Positions 42,535 to 51,042 of a stretch of DNA of 64,000 nt are shown piece by piece. The translations under genes were made by a program, and so were the position numbers. The first letter of the stretch is position 1. Each line of letters begins with the position of its first letter. Below the pieces are notes generated by a model. It searched no databases. It had not been told where the DNA came from and saw only the letters and a list, made by a program, of their open reading frames with translations. The DNA is from Paenibacillus endoradicis (GTDB lineage Bacteria; Bacillota; Bacilli; Paenibacillales; Paenibacillaceae). The stretch spans positions 62,001 to 126,000 of the forward strand of contig NZ_JANQBB010000004.1 of assembly GCF_024721975.1 (NCBI RefSeq), written 5' to 3'.

Positions 42535-42996
42535 ATGTCCTATATCGTTAATTTTAATAATGTGTCTACAGTTGGTTTAGAGTCTTCACCTGTAGTAGAA
42601 ACGCTTGCTGGTTTGCGTGCTAATGAAGCCCGTTACTTTATGAACAAATACAAGCATGAATTTACGGTTGTTTCAGCTAGTGAAAGTCAGGAGACCCTTG
42701 ATTATGTAAATCTAATTTTGAAAGAGCGTGATATTGAGTTCGCGGCCAAACCTTTAGAAACGTCACGGTTTCAAGTAGAAAATATTAAATTTGCTTATGT
42801 TTTTTATGAGGATGGTCTTGAGGTCAACGTCATGTATACGGTTGATGACCCTAAAAAACGTGCTGTTGGTTTAAAACTTTCTGAGGGGATGGAGATACCA
42901 AAGGAGTTGGAAGGGAAGTTTAAGTTTGCTAGGCAGAAGTCTAAACTAGCTGGAACAATTCGAGGTTCGTTTTTTGTTATTAAAGGAGAATATTAA
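42535..42996 (+). CDS. Hypothetical 153-residue protein
   Basis: ATG 42535 follows AAGGAGAG at eight bases and is preferred to an ATG 33 bases upstream that lacks a site. The protein is soluble, mixed alpha/beta, without signal peptide or membrane segment; it contains ARYFMNKYKHEFTVV and a two-strand region IKFAYVFYEDGLEVNVMYTVDD. A TATAAT at 42479-42484 suggests a promoter. It stands alone and is followed by a short hairpin. I do not recognise the family and see no catalytic pattern. Confidence 0.75.
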   Translation: MSYIVNFNNVSTVGLESSPVVETLAGLRANEARYFMNKYKHEFTVVSASESQETLDYVNLILKERDIEFAAKPLETSRFQVENIKFAYVFYEDGLEVNVMYTVDDPKKRAVGLKLSEGMEIPKELEGKFKFARQKSKLAGTIRGSFFVIKGEY

Positions 42997-43009
42997 ACTA
43001 ATTAAAGAA

Positions 43010-43036
43010 AGGGTCATTCCGCAAAAGGATGACCCT
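43010..43036 (+). terminator. Short hairpin after the hypothetical gene
   Basis: AGGGTCAT (43010-43017) pairs with ATGACCCT (43029-43036); only a weak T-rich tail follows. Confidence 0.55.
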
Positions 43037-43129
43037 ATATCTTACTCATACATACAGCACAGTGAACCGTCGTACAATAAATTAGATATATCTAAAATAG
43101 CTTCTTAAGCTGCTTGTAGCTGTTCTCAA

Positions 43130-43987
43130 TTAAAGAATGGACTTAGGGCTTTCCAACGTTCTCATAAAAGCCTCTATATTGTCTGTTAAGAATTCACTAT
43201 ATTTAAATGCTACATTAGAAATGATATCCTTGATATCTTTGACAAATTCAGTAATGCTGGCAGTAGAGGCATTACTGAATCGGTTCTCACTCGTGATGTG
43301 GCCAATCTGTTTGGATTCTTCCTCTCTGTAATCCTTTATCCAATCCTTATGAGTAGATGCGTTTTTAGCAAAGGACAGTAGAATGCTGCTCCAGTCTTCT
43401 CCGTTCACTATAGCTTCTTGAAGTTTGTCAAACGTTTTCGGATCGTATTTCTTCATCAAATCGTTAATATCTATATAATCGTCTGGCGCCCCAATAGGTC
43501 TTTGCGGCGGTGTTTCGTAATGGATTTCTTTCGTATTAGGGTCTACGGTTCTAGTTTTAGAGATGGCTTCGATTTGACGGATCGTATTCATAAATTCCGT
43601 CGCTTCGTCATCCTTCATGTAGTTGTCCGCGATATACTTAGCTTGAATGAGCCCCAATTCTAATAACTCTGCTCTTTCCTCTTCATCGGTTACGTCTGTA
43701 ATGAAATTGGATTGAATAATACCATAAACAGCTTCCTTTACTTCTGTGGGTTGACCTATGAGAACTCGATTAAGAGAATCGTTGATTTGAACGGTTCCAA
43801 AATATATAGCCGATTTATTCACAATATCGGTTGAAGCCAACTGTCTGGCGCTTGGACTGATTACAACTGTATCAGTATCATGCGACAGTTCGGGTATCGT
43901 GCCTGTGACCAAGGATGGTTTTTCTTGATGTTGTTTCGAAATTGTTTTTAAATTTACGTCATAATGGGTCGAGTTATAAATCTTCAT
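43130..43987 (-). CDS. Hypothetical 285-residue protein with FlgM-like N-terminal signature
   Basis: ATG 43987 follows GGAG at ten bases; earlier in-frame ATGs lack sites. The protein is hydrophilic and helical with no membrane segment. Near residue 45 it carries TVVISPSARQLAS, a phrase reminiscent of the start region of FlgM-type and surface-associated small proteins. The middle contains helix-rich EEERAELLELGLIQAKYIAD, and the C-terminal third contains NASTHKDWIKDY. It is monocistronic. Function unknown; the FlgM resemblance is only a short phrase and should not be taken as homology. Confidence 0.75.
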   Translation of the reverse strand: MKIYNSTHYDVNLKTISKQHQEKPSLVTGTIPELSHDTDTVVISPSARQLASTDIVNKSAIYFGTVQINDSLNRVLIGQPTEVKEAVYGIIQSNFITDVTDEEERAELLELGLIQAKYIADNYMKDDEATEFMNTIRQIEAISKTRTVDPNTKEIHYETPPQRPIGAPDDYIDINDLMKKYDPKTFDKLQEAIVNGEDWSSILLSFAKNASTHKDWIKDYREEESKQIGHITSENRFSNASTASITEFVKDIKDIISNVAFKYSEFLTDNIEAFMRTLESPKSIL

Positions 43988-44254
43988 GATTAACGCGCTC
44001 CTATCTCGTTTATTTATTGAAATTATCATCTTCTTTGCATAGTATCGGATTATTATCACATATTTTTTAGTTTAATTAACAAATAAAGTAACATTTAGTT
44101 TGTTCAAACGACTTTAGTCGTGAACGCGAAAGTACATTAAAAAATTATAGTATAGGTGCAACCAATTCTCCGGATTTTCTACTATATAGTTAAGGGTATA
44201 TAAATGAATCAGTTCTATGATATAGGGATAAGATTTGCCAAAGGAGATTAGTGT

Positions 44255-44812
44255 ATGGAAGATCAAGGAATAGTGCATTTGTACTTAGAGCGTTCGCAGC
44301 AAGCCCTTGTAGAGACTAAAAATAAATATGGAGCATACTGCAAAGCGATTGCAAGAAATATACTTTCTAATTATTCGGATATTGAAGAGTGTGAGAACGA
44401 TACATATTTAGCTGCATGGAATGCAATACCGCCTAATATGCCTAGGAAGTTCTCTGTATTTCTCGGGAGGATCACACGTCATATTGCACTTGATAAATAT
44501 GGTTATAATACAGCGAAAAAGCGTAATCGTGAGTTTGAAGTCATTTTAACTGAATTAGAAGGATGTATAGCTTCCCCAGAGACTGTAGAAACAGAGTATG
44601 AAGCAGGTGAGATTGCAAGCTTAATCAATCAATTTCTATATGCCTTAGATGAGCAAGCAAGAAATCTATTTATTAGGAGGTACTGGTACTCAGATTCAAT
44701 AAAGAATCTTACTATGAGGTTTAATATGAGTAGTAGCAAAGTGAAGTCCATATTATTTCGAACTAGAAATAAACTTAGAGATCATCTACATAAAGAGGGG
44801 GTTAACCTTTGA
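44255..44812 (+). CDS. Sigma-70 family (ECF-like) RNA polymerase sigma factor
   Basis: The 185-residue protein shows region 2 (about 25-90, YCKAIARNILSNYSDIEECENDTYLAAWNAI) and region 4 (about 125-180, LDEQARNLFIRRYWYSDSIKNLTMRFNMSSSKVKSILFRTRNKL), which would bind -10 and -35 elements. An AAAGGAGA site precedes ATG 44255. The next gene begins at a TTG overlapping this stop by four bases and encodes a single-pass membrane protein, the usual anti-sigma arrangement. Target promoters cannot be read here. Confidence 0.92.
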   Translation: MEDQGIVHLYLERSQQALVETKNKYGAYCKAIARNILSNYSDIEECENDTYLAAWNAIPPNMPRKFSVFLGRITRHIALDKYGYNTAKKRNREFEVILTELEGCIASPETVETEYEAGEIASLINQFLYALDEQARNLFIRRYWYSDSIKNLTMRFNMSSSKVKSILFRTRNKLRDHLHKEGVNL

Positions 44813-45759
44813 AACGAGAAGATTTATATCGGGAGATTGGATTAATTGATGAAAATTTAATTGGTGCGGCAGGGCATAGTGGGATAGAGAACAGGAAAAA
44901 ATCCATTTCGAAAAAGTGGATTGTTTTGGTTGCATGTCTTGCGCTATACAGTTCAACGGCTACTATTCTATTAGCAACAGACTATATTAAAAATCAAAAT
45001 TCAGAACCATACATACGTTATTTAACAGCTGAAAGCATGGAGTTACAACCTGTTACTCATTATGATGCAGAAAAATTTCTGAAAGCATTAAAAAGTGATA
45101 ATAATGAATATGTATATATTGCAATTAACAGGCTAGTAGAAAGCTTTAATGATCAAAAGTTGAAAGAAAAATCATTAAAAGAAATTCAACCATTTGTGGA
45201 AAGTGAAAATGAAAAAATCGCCGATGCAGCTGCTTTCGCCGTAGATATTCTATCAGAATCTTATGAGAGCCCTTATATTATTAAGCTAGCAGACGGTAGT
45301 ATCATATTTACGTTGTTTAACAATTATTCGGATTATGGAAGTCAGAATGTCATTTGGAGAATAAAGGACAATGTGCTTGAACAGTTTTTAAGTTTTTCTA
45401 CACCATCTATGTATATTGCTTCAATTATTCCTTCACCAGATCGGAAGTTAATAGCGGTAGTAATGAATTCTAATAAAAGTGACTTCATTGAAATAATTAA
45501 TGTTGAAGAGGGAATGACAAGTCCAGAATTGCTGGAATCAGCAAGAGTCAAATATGGTGCACAACAAGAAATAGATACATGGATTCGTACAGATCATGAG
45601 AATTATAGCGACGCAAATAATTTAGTGTGGACTGACAATGATACGTTAGAGTTTGAGGGTTCCCTTGCATACAATGATACTGCGATTATTGAAAGTGTTA
45701 TTGTGACGTATCAATTTAGTAAAAAGGTAATGGAAGTAAATAAACTTATAGACCACTAG
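44809..45759 (+). CDS. Single-pass membrane protein, probable anti-sigma factor
   Basis: Translation starts at TTG 44809 in a TTGA overlap with the sigma gene, which indicates coupling. The 316 residues comprise a short cytoplasmic segment (1-38), one membrane helix (about 40-58, WIVLVACLALYSSTATILL) and an extracellular region. That region starts with an alpha-helical repeat-like part (about 75-145) and continues with a beta-rich part (about 150-310, PSPDRKLIAVVMNS). No zinc-binding ZAS motif is visible. The topology and linkage suggest regulation of the partner sigma factor by an external signal; this is inference from context. Confidence 0.8.
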   Translation: MKREDLYREIGLIDENLIGAAGHSGIENRKKSISKKWIVLVACLALYSSTATILLATDYIKNQNSEPYIRYLTAESMELQPVTHYDAEKFLKALKSDNNEYVYIAINRLVESFNDQKLKEKSLKEIQPFVESENEKIADAAAFAVDILSESYESPYIIKLADGSIIFTLFNNYSDYGSQNVIWRIKDNVLEQFLSFSTPSMYIASIIPSPDRKLIAVVMNSNKSDFIEIINVEEGMTSPELLESARVKYGAQQEIDTWIRTDHENYSDANNLVWTDNDTLEFEGSLAYNDTAIIESVIVTYQFSKKVMEVNKLIDH

Positions 45760-45824
45760 AAAGCCATCTTAACCGACCGCTTAGATTAATGTATGAAAAG
45801 TACATGAAGCGAAAGGTGGTCCAT

Positions 45825-46142
45825 ATGAATAATATAGCATTTAGCATATTGGTTTGTGTGACCATATTAATTGTAATTGGATTAGGCCTATTAGCGATTA
45901 TGAATAGATCGATATCTGAAGAGGCGGTTAATGAAAAAATTGAAAAACATTTAACCAAAATAGTAGAAAACAATGATTCGTTATCTAGCGTATTATTAAC
46001 TATTCAATCCAACCAAACAGGCTACTTTGAACAGTTTGCAGTAGGTACGCGAAATCAATTGTCAGATCAATCAGTTCAATTTGATAGTCAGTATCAAAAT
46101 ATAGGAGAGCCACAATGGAGAAAATTCATTTGGAAAATATAA
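45825..46142 (+). CDS. Small single-pass membrane protein
   Basis: ATG 45825 follows AAAGGTGG and gives 105 residues; the upstream in-frame ATG at 45789 lacks a site. One N-terminal helix (about 3-25, AFSILVCVTILIVIGLGLLAIM) is followed by a hydrophilic helical tail (SEEAVNEKIEKHLTKIVENN). Its 3' end overlaps the start of a broken small gene at 46115. Family not recognised. Confidence 0.6.
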   Translation: MNNIAFSILVCVTILIVIGLGLLAIMNRSISEEAVNEKIEKHLTKIVENNDSLSSVLLTIQSNQTGYFEQFAVGTRNQLSDQSVQFDSQYQNIGEPQWRKFIWKI

Positions 46143-46305
46143 TAAAGTCATGACGGTATTAGCCAGTGGAAGTGTAGGGTTCATCGTTGGTTTTATAACA
46201 GAATGGCTTACAGCGATACTCCCAATTAGCATAGCAAACTATGCTTGGTATTGTATGCATAGCAAATCTATTCGATTATATGATGTATCGGAGAGTCCAA
46301 CATAA
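46115..46305 (+). pseudogene. Frameshifted small membrane protein, holin-like
   Basis: ATG 46115 has a good AGGAG site but its frame stops after MEKIHLENIIKS; an overlapping ATGA at 46150 opens a second frame (51 aa: MTVLASGSVGFIVGFITEWL and onward) that continues the hydrophobic protein. Joined by a one-base shift they resemble the start of phage-holin-family proteins. Likely a decayed gene; a programmed frameshift is possible but unsupported. Confidence 0.45.
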
Positions 46306-46393
46306 GTTGAAAACATTTAAAGCTTTGATTAAAGATTAAAGTGTGACTCCAAGTGAATTGCGTTCCTTAGAATAAACCAATTGTTAAAATAGA

Positions 46394-46429
46394 ATTACAA
46401 TGATCATCGCTCATAGATTAAGCACGGTT
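46394..46429 (+). pseudogene. Fragment of an exporter ABC ATPase (H-loop segment)
   Basis: The frame reads ITMIIAHRLSTV, the highly conserved switch-histidine segment of multidrug-exporter ATPases. Only about twelve codons remain and no other ABC motif is near. The rest of 46306-46662 holds a terminator and the metN promoter. Confidence 0.65.
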
Positions 46430-46468
46430 AACTATACTAATTGTAATAGTATGGTTGTAATACCAATA

Positions 46469-46496
46469 AGCCCTTCCATTTGGAAGGGCTCTTTTC
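46469..46496 (+). terminator. Hairpin terminator upstream of the methionine operon
   Basis: AGCCCTTCCA (46469-46478) pairs exactly with TGGAAGGGCT (46481-46490), followed by CTTTTC. It isolates metNIQ from the broken genes before it. Confidence 0.8.
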
Positions 46497-46559
46497 ATTT
46501 CTCATATCGTCCCAACCTTTAGGGGATAAAATTACAGAAATAATAAATTTAACAAGTTA

Positions 46560-46588
46560 TTGCGTAACTGCAATTTCTATACTATACT
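46560..46588 (+). promoter_or_regulatory. Promoter of metNIQ with LysR-type box
   Basis: TTGCGT (46560-46565), 17-base spacer, TATACT (46583-46588). The -35 lies inside AGTTA-TTGCG-TAACT, an inverted repeat of the T-N11-A type bound by LysR-family regulators. No S-box (SAM riboswitch) consensus was found between this promoter and metN. Confidence 0.6.
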
Positions 46589-46662
46589 AATCCTACTGGA
46601 TAACTAAGAATTAATCATTTTTACTTTTATTAGTTTTTTAGTGGTACTGAAGGAGTGTTAGT

Positions 46663-47670
46663 GTGATTGAGTTATTAGACATCAATAAAGAATACAGACA
46701 GAAAAAGAAAAGTATCACTGCACTTAATAATGTGAACCTAAAAGTAGAAAAGGGCGAAATTTTCGGCATTATCGGTAGATCGGGCGCAGGAAAAAGTACA
46801 TTACTGCGCTGTGTAAATTTACTCGAGACTCCTACTAGTGGGAAGGTGATAGTTGACCATAGAGATTTGACAGCAATGAAAGAAAAGGAACTACAGGAGC
46901 AGCGCAGGCAGATAGGGATGATCTTTCAGCATTTTAATTTGATGTCTACTATGACCGTAGCTCAAAACATCGCTTTTCCACTAAAACTATCTCGTCTATC
47001 CAAGCAGGCAGTGTCAGAGCGAGTCGAGCAACTGTTAGAGCTTGTTGGACTTACTGAGCATAAGGATCATTATCCTAGTCAGTTGTCAGGTGGGCAAAAG
47101 CAACGGGTAGGAATAGCTAGATCATTGGCTACTAATCCTCAAGTGCTTCTCTGTGATGAAGCAACATCAGCGCTAGATCCGCAAACCACAGAAAGTATAT
47201 TGATGCTATTAAAGGATATTAATGCTCAGCTAGGTATTACGATATTGCTAATTACTCATGAGATGGGAGTCATTCGCAAGATCTGTGATCGTGTTGCTGT
47301 TATGGATGAAGGCAATATTGTAGAGATCGGCAACGTAATTGACGTTTTTTTATATCCAAAGCAATCGATTACGAAGCAATTTTTACATGAATCTGAGGAT
47401 AGTATAGAGCTGGTTATTGATCGTAACGTACCAGTCACTGGACGTCTTATTTATATCCAGTATAGTGGTCATTTAACTTATGAACCTATTATCTACGAAA
47501 CGGTTAATCTTACGACTGCAAAATTAGCTATTCTCCAAGGTAAGATTTCTAAAATGAAGCATGTACCTTATGGACAGCTGCTTATCGAGCTGCAAGGTAC
47601 AGACGGCGATGTAGACTATATTATTACGAGCTTGCGTTCACAAGGATTGGAGGTAAATGAAATACAATGA
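46663..47670 (+). CDS. metN: Methionine ABC importer ATP-binding protein
   Basis: The GTG start at 46663 follows AAGGAG. The 335 residues include an ABC domain (Walker A GRSGAGKST about 38-46, signature LSGGQKQR, Walker B VLLCDEATSALDP, His switch LLITHEMGVI) and a C-terminal ACT-like NIL domain (about 262-335) that binds methionine for transinhibition. This two-domain layout defines MetN. It overlaps the permease gene by four bases (ATGA). Confidence 0.95.
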   Translation: MIELLDINKEYRQKKKSITALNNVNLKVEKGEIFGIIGRSGAGKSTLLRCVNLLETPTSGKVIVDHRDLTAMKEKELQEQRRQIGMIFQHFNLMSTMTVAQNIAFPLKLSRLSKQAVSERVEQLLELVGLTEHKDHYPSQLSGGQKQRVGIARSLATNPQVLLCDEATSALDPQTTESILMLLKDINAQLGITILLITHEMGVIRKICDRVAVMDEGNIVEIGNVIDVFLYPKQSITKQFLHESEDSIELVIDRNVPVTGRLIYIQYSGHLTYEPIIYETVNLTTAKLAILQGKISKMKHVPYGQLLIELQGTDGDVDYIITSLRSQGLEVNEIQ

Positions 47671-48386
47671 CGAACCTTTCATTTGTCTCCAATGCACCTT
47701 TCTTTATTAATCATATCATCTCTTATTTTGATAATGTCAGATGGGATGAAGTGTATAAGGCAACGAAGCAAACGTTATTTATGCTAGGATTTTCACTACC
47801 GTATATTATTGCGATAGGCTTTGTCATGGGCATTCTACTTTTCCTGACTTCTAGTAAGCAAATGCTAGAAAACAAGGTTGTATACGTCATAATATCCTTT
47901 GTTGTTAATGTCATGCGTTCCGTTCCCTTCGTTATATTAATAATAGTGCTGCTCCCACTAACCAAGATAATAGCAGGCACCAGTATTGGGGTTAAAGGGG
48001 CAATTCCACCACTTGTAATAGCTGCTGCTCCGTTTTTTGCTAGATTAGTAGAATCCGCGCTTAGAGAAGTTGACCATGGCATTGTAGAGGCTGCACAAGC
48101 AATGGGAGCTACAAAATGGCAAATTGTTTGGCGAGTGATGCTGCGAGAATCAAGAGCTGGTCTCATTACAGCAATAACGATTACTATGGTTACACTAGTA
48201 TCATATACCGCAATGGCAGGGATAGTAGGTGGCGGAGGGCTTGGTGATCTTGCCATTCGCTACGGACATCATCGCTATAGAATTGATATGTTAATTGTAA
48301 ATGTTGTACTGATTGTCGTTTTAGTTCAGCTCATGCAAATGTTTGGTGATCGACTCGTGCGATATTTCAGTAAAAAGCAGTTGTAA
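47667..48386 (+). CDS. metI: Methionine ABC importer permease
   Basis: The 239-residue protein has five to six membrane helices and the EAA-type loop VEAAQAMGATKWQIVWRVMLRES (about 151-173). It is a little longer at the N-terminus than typical MetI/MetP. It is translationally coupled to metN and forms the homodimeric channel of the importer. Confidence 0.94.
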   Translation: MTNLSFVSNAPFFINHIISYFDNVRWDEVYKATKQTLFMLGFSLPYIIAIGFVMGILLFLTSSKQMLENKVVYVIISFVVNVMRSVPFVILIIVLLPLTKIIAGTSIGVKGAIPPLVIAAAPFFARLVESALREVDHGIVEAAQAMGATKWQIVWRVMLRESRAGLITAITITMVTLVSYTAMAGIVGGGGLGDLAIRYGHHRYRIDMLIVNVVLIVVLVQLMQMFGDRLVRYFSKKQL

Positions 48387-48424
48387 TGAAACAAAAAATA
48401 GATAGATAAAATGGAGGAATTAGG

Positions 48425-49315
48425 ATGAGAAAAACAAAGTTAACTTCAATTATTTTACTTACATTAGTATTACTACTTGCTGCTTGCGGAAATCAAGGGG
48501 GAAATACGGTCAACACAGGCAAAAATGCAAATGAAGCAACGGGCTCAAACAATGCAAGTAATGCTGACACAGGGGCAACAGAAGAAGTTGAAGAAGTAAC
48601 GATTAAAGTAGGGGCATCACCAATTCCACATGCGGAAATTTTGAATTCATTAGTTCCGGTATTAAAGGAGCAAGGAATTAATCTTGAGGTTATTGAATTT
48701 ACTGATTATGTATTGCCCAATACAACATTGTATGAAAAAGAACTTGATGCTAACTTTTTCCAACATGTACCATACCTAGACCAATTCAATGCGGATAAAG
48801 GTTATGATCTAGTTAAAGTAGCGGGTGTACATGTTGAGCCATTTGGAGTATACTCCAAAAGCCTAACTAATATTTCTGAACTTAAAGATGGTGCCAAAAT
48901 TGCAATACCAAATGACCCGTCTAATGGAGGCCGCTCATTAATTCTTCTAGCACAAAATGGATTAATTGAACTAGATGAAAATGCTGGACTAGAAGTAACA
49001 GTTTCTGATATTAAAAATAATCCAAGAGGCTTTGAATTTGTTGAGCTGGAAGCAGCAACAATTCCTCGTGTTCTTGATGAAGTAGATATTGCAGCTATTA
49101 ATACTAACTATGCGTTGGAGGCAGGTTTGAACCCTGTAGAAGATGCATTGATTATTGAAGATAAAAACTCTCCATATGTAAATATTTTGGTTACTCGTCC
49201 AGATAACCAAAACGATGAAGCCATTGTTAAGCTAATTAAAGCACTACAATCGCCCGAGGTAGAAAGTTTTATTAATGAGACTTATAAAGGCGCTGTCGTT
49301 CCAGCTTTTGATTAA
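48425..49315 (+). CDS. metQ: Methionine-binding lipoprotein
   Basis: The 296-residue NlpA/MetQ-family protein has a lipoprotein signal with lipobox LLAAC (Cys21), a Asn/Gly/Thr-rich linker to about 55, and the binding fold with IKVGASPIPHAEIL, LDANFFQHVPYLDQFN and IPNDPSNGGRSLILL. It captures methionine outside the membrane for MetN-MetI. GGAGG precedes the start and a hairpin terminator follows. Confidence 0.95.
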   Translation: MRKTKLTSIILLTLVLLLAACGNQGGNTVNTGKNANEATGSNNASNADTGATEEVEEVTIKVGASPIPHAEILNSLVPVLKEQGINLEVIEFTDYVLPNTTLYEKELDANFFQHVPYLDQFNADKGYDLVKVAGVHVEPFGVYSKSLTNISELKDGAKIAIPNDPSNGGRSLILLAQNGLIELDENAGLEVTVSDIKNNPRGFEFVELEAATIPRVLDEVDIAAINTNYALEAGLNPVEDALIIEDKNSPYVNILVTRPDNQNDEAIVKLIKALQSPEVESFINETYKGAVVPAFD

Positions 49316-49347
49316 TTGATGAAGGCATATAAATAGTGATATTACAG

Positions 49348-49376
49348 AAAAGTGCAAGCTTCATGCTTGCACTTTT
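49348..49376. terminator. Terminator of metNIQ
   Basis: AAAAGTGCAAGC (49348-49359) pairs with GCTTGCACTTTT (49365-49376) around a 5-base loop. Confidence 0.9.
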
Positions 49377-49627
49377 CAATTGCTGAGTAGGTTATACGGT
49401 AAAAAAGATTGTAAAATTATTGCATAAAAACAATGAATAGGAACGACCTGATGTTGACAATAAGAATGTTACGTTATAAAATACAAAAAAATTCATACCC
49501 AAACGGCTAGGTTGAGAAAACTGAGAAAACCCTTATCCGTAATCATGTGCTCACAATAGGAGTATGTGTTTACTGTGGAAAGGTTTTTTTTGTTTTCTTA
49601 TTTTTTTATTCCAAGGGAGGAAATGAA

Positions 49628-50398
49628 GTGAAAGGATTTATTTTTGATTTGGACGGAACAATTTATTTAGGAGAAACAATGATTGAAGGGGCGGCAGAGG
49701 CTGTTCAGGCATTGAGAGATAGAGGCGATCGTGTCGTGTTTCTTACTAATAAACCGATAGCAACCCGATTATCCTATGTGGAGAAGCTAATCAAGATGGG
49801 GATACCAGCAAAAATGGATGATGTGCTCAACTCTTCTCAAATTGTCGCTAAATATTTACAAAAACATATGAAGCCGTCGGATCGAGTTTATGTCATTGGC
49901 GAGGACCCGATACATCAGGAATTACGTGAACATGAGATTCCATTTACAACAGAAGTTGAAAATTTGGATTATGTTATATTATCTTGGGATCGACAATTCA
50001 CATATGATAAGCTTAACAATTTATATCAAGCCTATATGAAGGGTGCTAAAGTTATTGCCTCTAATCCGGATATGACATGTCCTACAGATTATGGTCAAAT
50101 ACCGGATACAGGAGCCATTATCGCAGCGTTGGAAGCGATTACAGGTCAGCCGATTGATTTCGTAGCAGGAAAACCGTCATTAATTGCGGCTGAAGCAGCA
50201 GCTGAGCAGTTGGGTTTACCACACGAAGATTGCTATATGGTAGGCGATCGTCTGGATACCGATATTAAAATGGGGAATGATGCTGGTATGAACTCTGTAC
50301 TTGTGTTAACCGGTGTAACGACTGCTGAGATGGCAGAGCATTCTGACACAATACCGAAGCATGTCATCAACACGATTAAGGAAATTGTACTAATATAA
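49628..50398 (+). CDS. HAD-superfamily phosphatase, NagD/AraL subfamily
   Basis: The GTG at 49628 is preceded by GGGAGG and leads into the catalytic motif FDLDGTIYLGE; the in-frame sequence upstream is hydrophobic noise. The 256-residue protein shows motif II LTNKP, the type IIA cap, Lys in AGKPS and motif IV VGDRLDTDI. Members act on sugar or glycerol phosphates or nucleotides. Its place before glpP and a glycerophosphodiesterase locus makes glycerol-3-phosphate or a related phosphoester a reasonable guess, not shown by the sequence. Confidence 0.88.
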   Translation: MKGFIFDLDGTIYLGETMIEGAAEAVQALRDRGDRVVFLTNKPIATRLSYVEKLIKMGIPAKMDDVLNSSQIVAKYLQKHMKPSDRVYVIGEDPIHQELREHEIPFTTEVENLDYVILSWDRQFTYDKLNNLYQAYMKGAKVIASNPDMTCPTDYGQIPDTGAIIAALEAITGQPIDFVAGKPSLIAAEAAAEQLGLPHEDCYMVGDRLDTDIKMGNDAGMNSVLVLTGVTTAEMAEHSDTIPKHVINTIKEIVLI

Positions 50399-50450
50399 TA
50401 CGATTTTGTGTTCATGTACAATGTTATCAATTAGTGAAGGGGAGAGATGT

Positions 50451-51008
50451 ATGGTAAGGATTGTTGATATTGTCGATCATCAGGTAATAGCCGCTGTTGA
50501 GAGGGAAGAGTATTTGAACGACGCTATAAATAGCCGTTGTAATGTTATTTTCTTGTTATATGGTTCTATCTTTAATGTTAAGGAATTGGTAGATCGTATA
50601 AAAGCAGCTGGCAAGTATGTTTTTTTGCATATAGATTTTATTGAAGGGATCGCACAAGATCGTAGTGGTGTCGCTTATTTGGCGCAATATATTAAGCCAA
50701 CGGGTATTATCTCAACGAAAAATAACTTGATCCGTATGGCCAAAGATATGCAATTAATGACGATTCAGCGCTTGTTCCTTATCGATCGTAACGCGATAAT
50801 GAGAGGCATAAATTCAATCGAGAGCAGTAAGCCCGATGCGATCGAAGTCATGCCGGGAATTATGCCGAGAATTATTAAGGAGATGACCGATATGACCGAG
50901 CTGCCTATCATTGCGGGCGGATTGGTTAGTGTACAAGATGAGATCGATGAAGCGTTGAAGGCAGGAGCCTTAGCAGTTTCGCTTGGTACCTCGGGGCTAT
51001 GGTTATAA
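50451..51008 (+). CDS. glpP: Glycerol-3-phosphate-responsive antiterminator GlpP
   Basis: ATG 50451 follows GGGGAGAG; 185 residues, the family length. The GlpP TIM-barrel-like landmarks are visible: VIFLLYGSIFNVKELVDRIK, VFLHIDFIEGIAQD, YIKPTGIISTKNNLI, PDAIEVMPGIMPRIIKEM and PIIAGGLVSVQDEID. GlpP binds glycerol-3-phosphate and prevents termination in glp leader mRNAs. No glpF, glpK or glpD is in the window, so its targets are elsewhere or include the transporter operon here. Confidence 0.93.
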   Translation: MVRIVDIVDHQVIAAVEREEYLNDAINSRCNVIFLLYGSIFNVKELVDRIKAAGKYVFLHIDFIEGIAQDRSGVAYLAQYIKPTGIISTKNNLIRMAKDMQLMTIQRLFLIDRNAIMRGINSIESSKPDAIEVMPGIMPRIIKEMTDMTELPIIAGGLVSVQDEIDEALKAGALAVSLGTSGLWL

Positions 51009-51042
51009 TCATCTCTAGAATTGGGTTAAGGAGGATACTATA

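Noticed and set aside
47723..48256. 177-codon minus-strand frame
   Set aside because: Antisense to metI, with no family features; the metI frame has membrane helices and the EAA loop.
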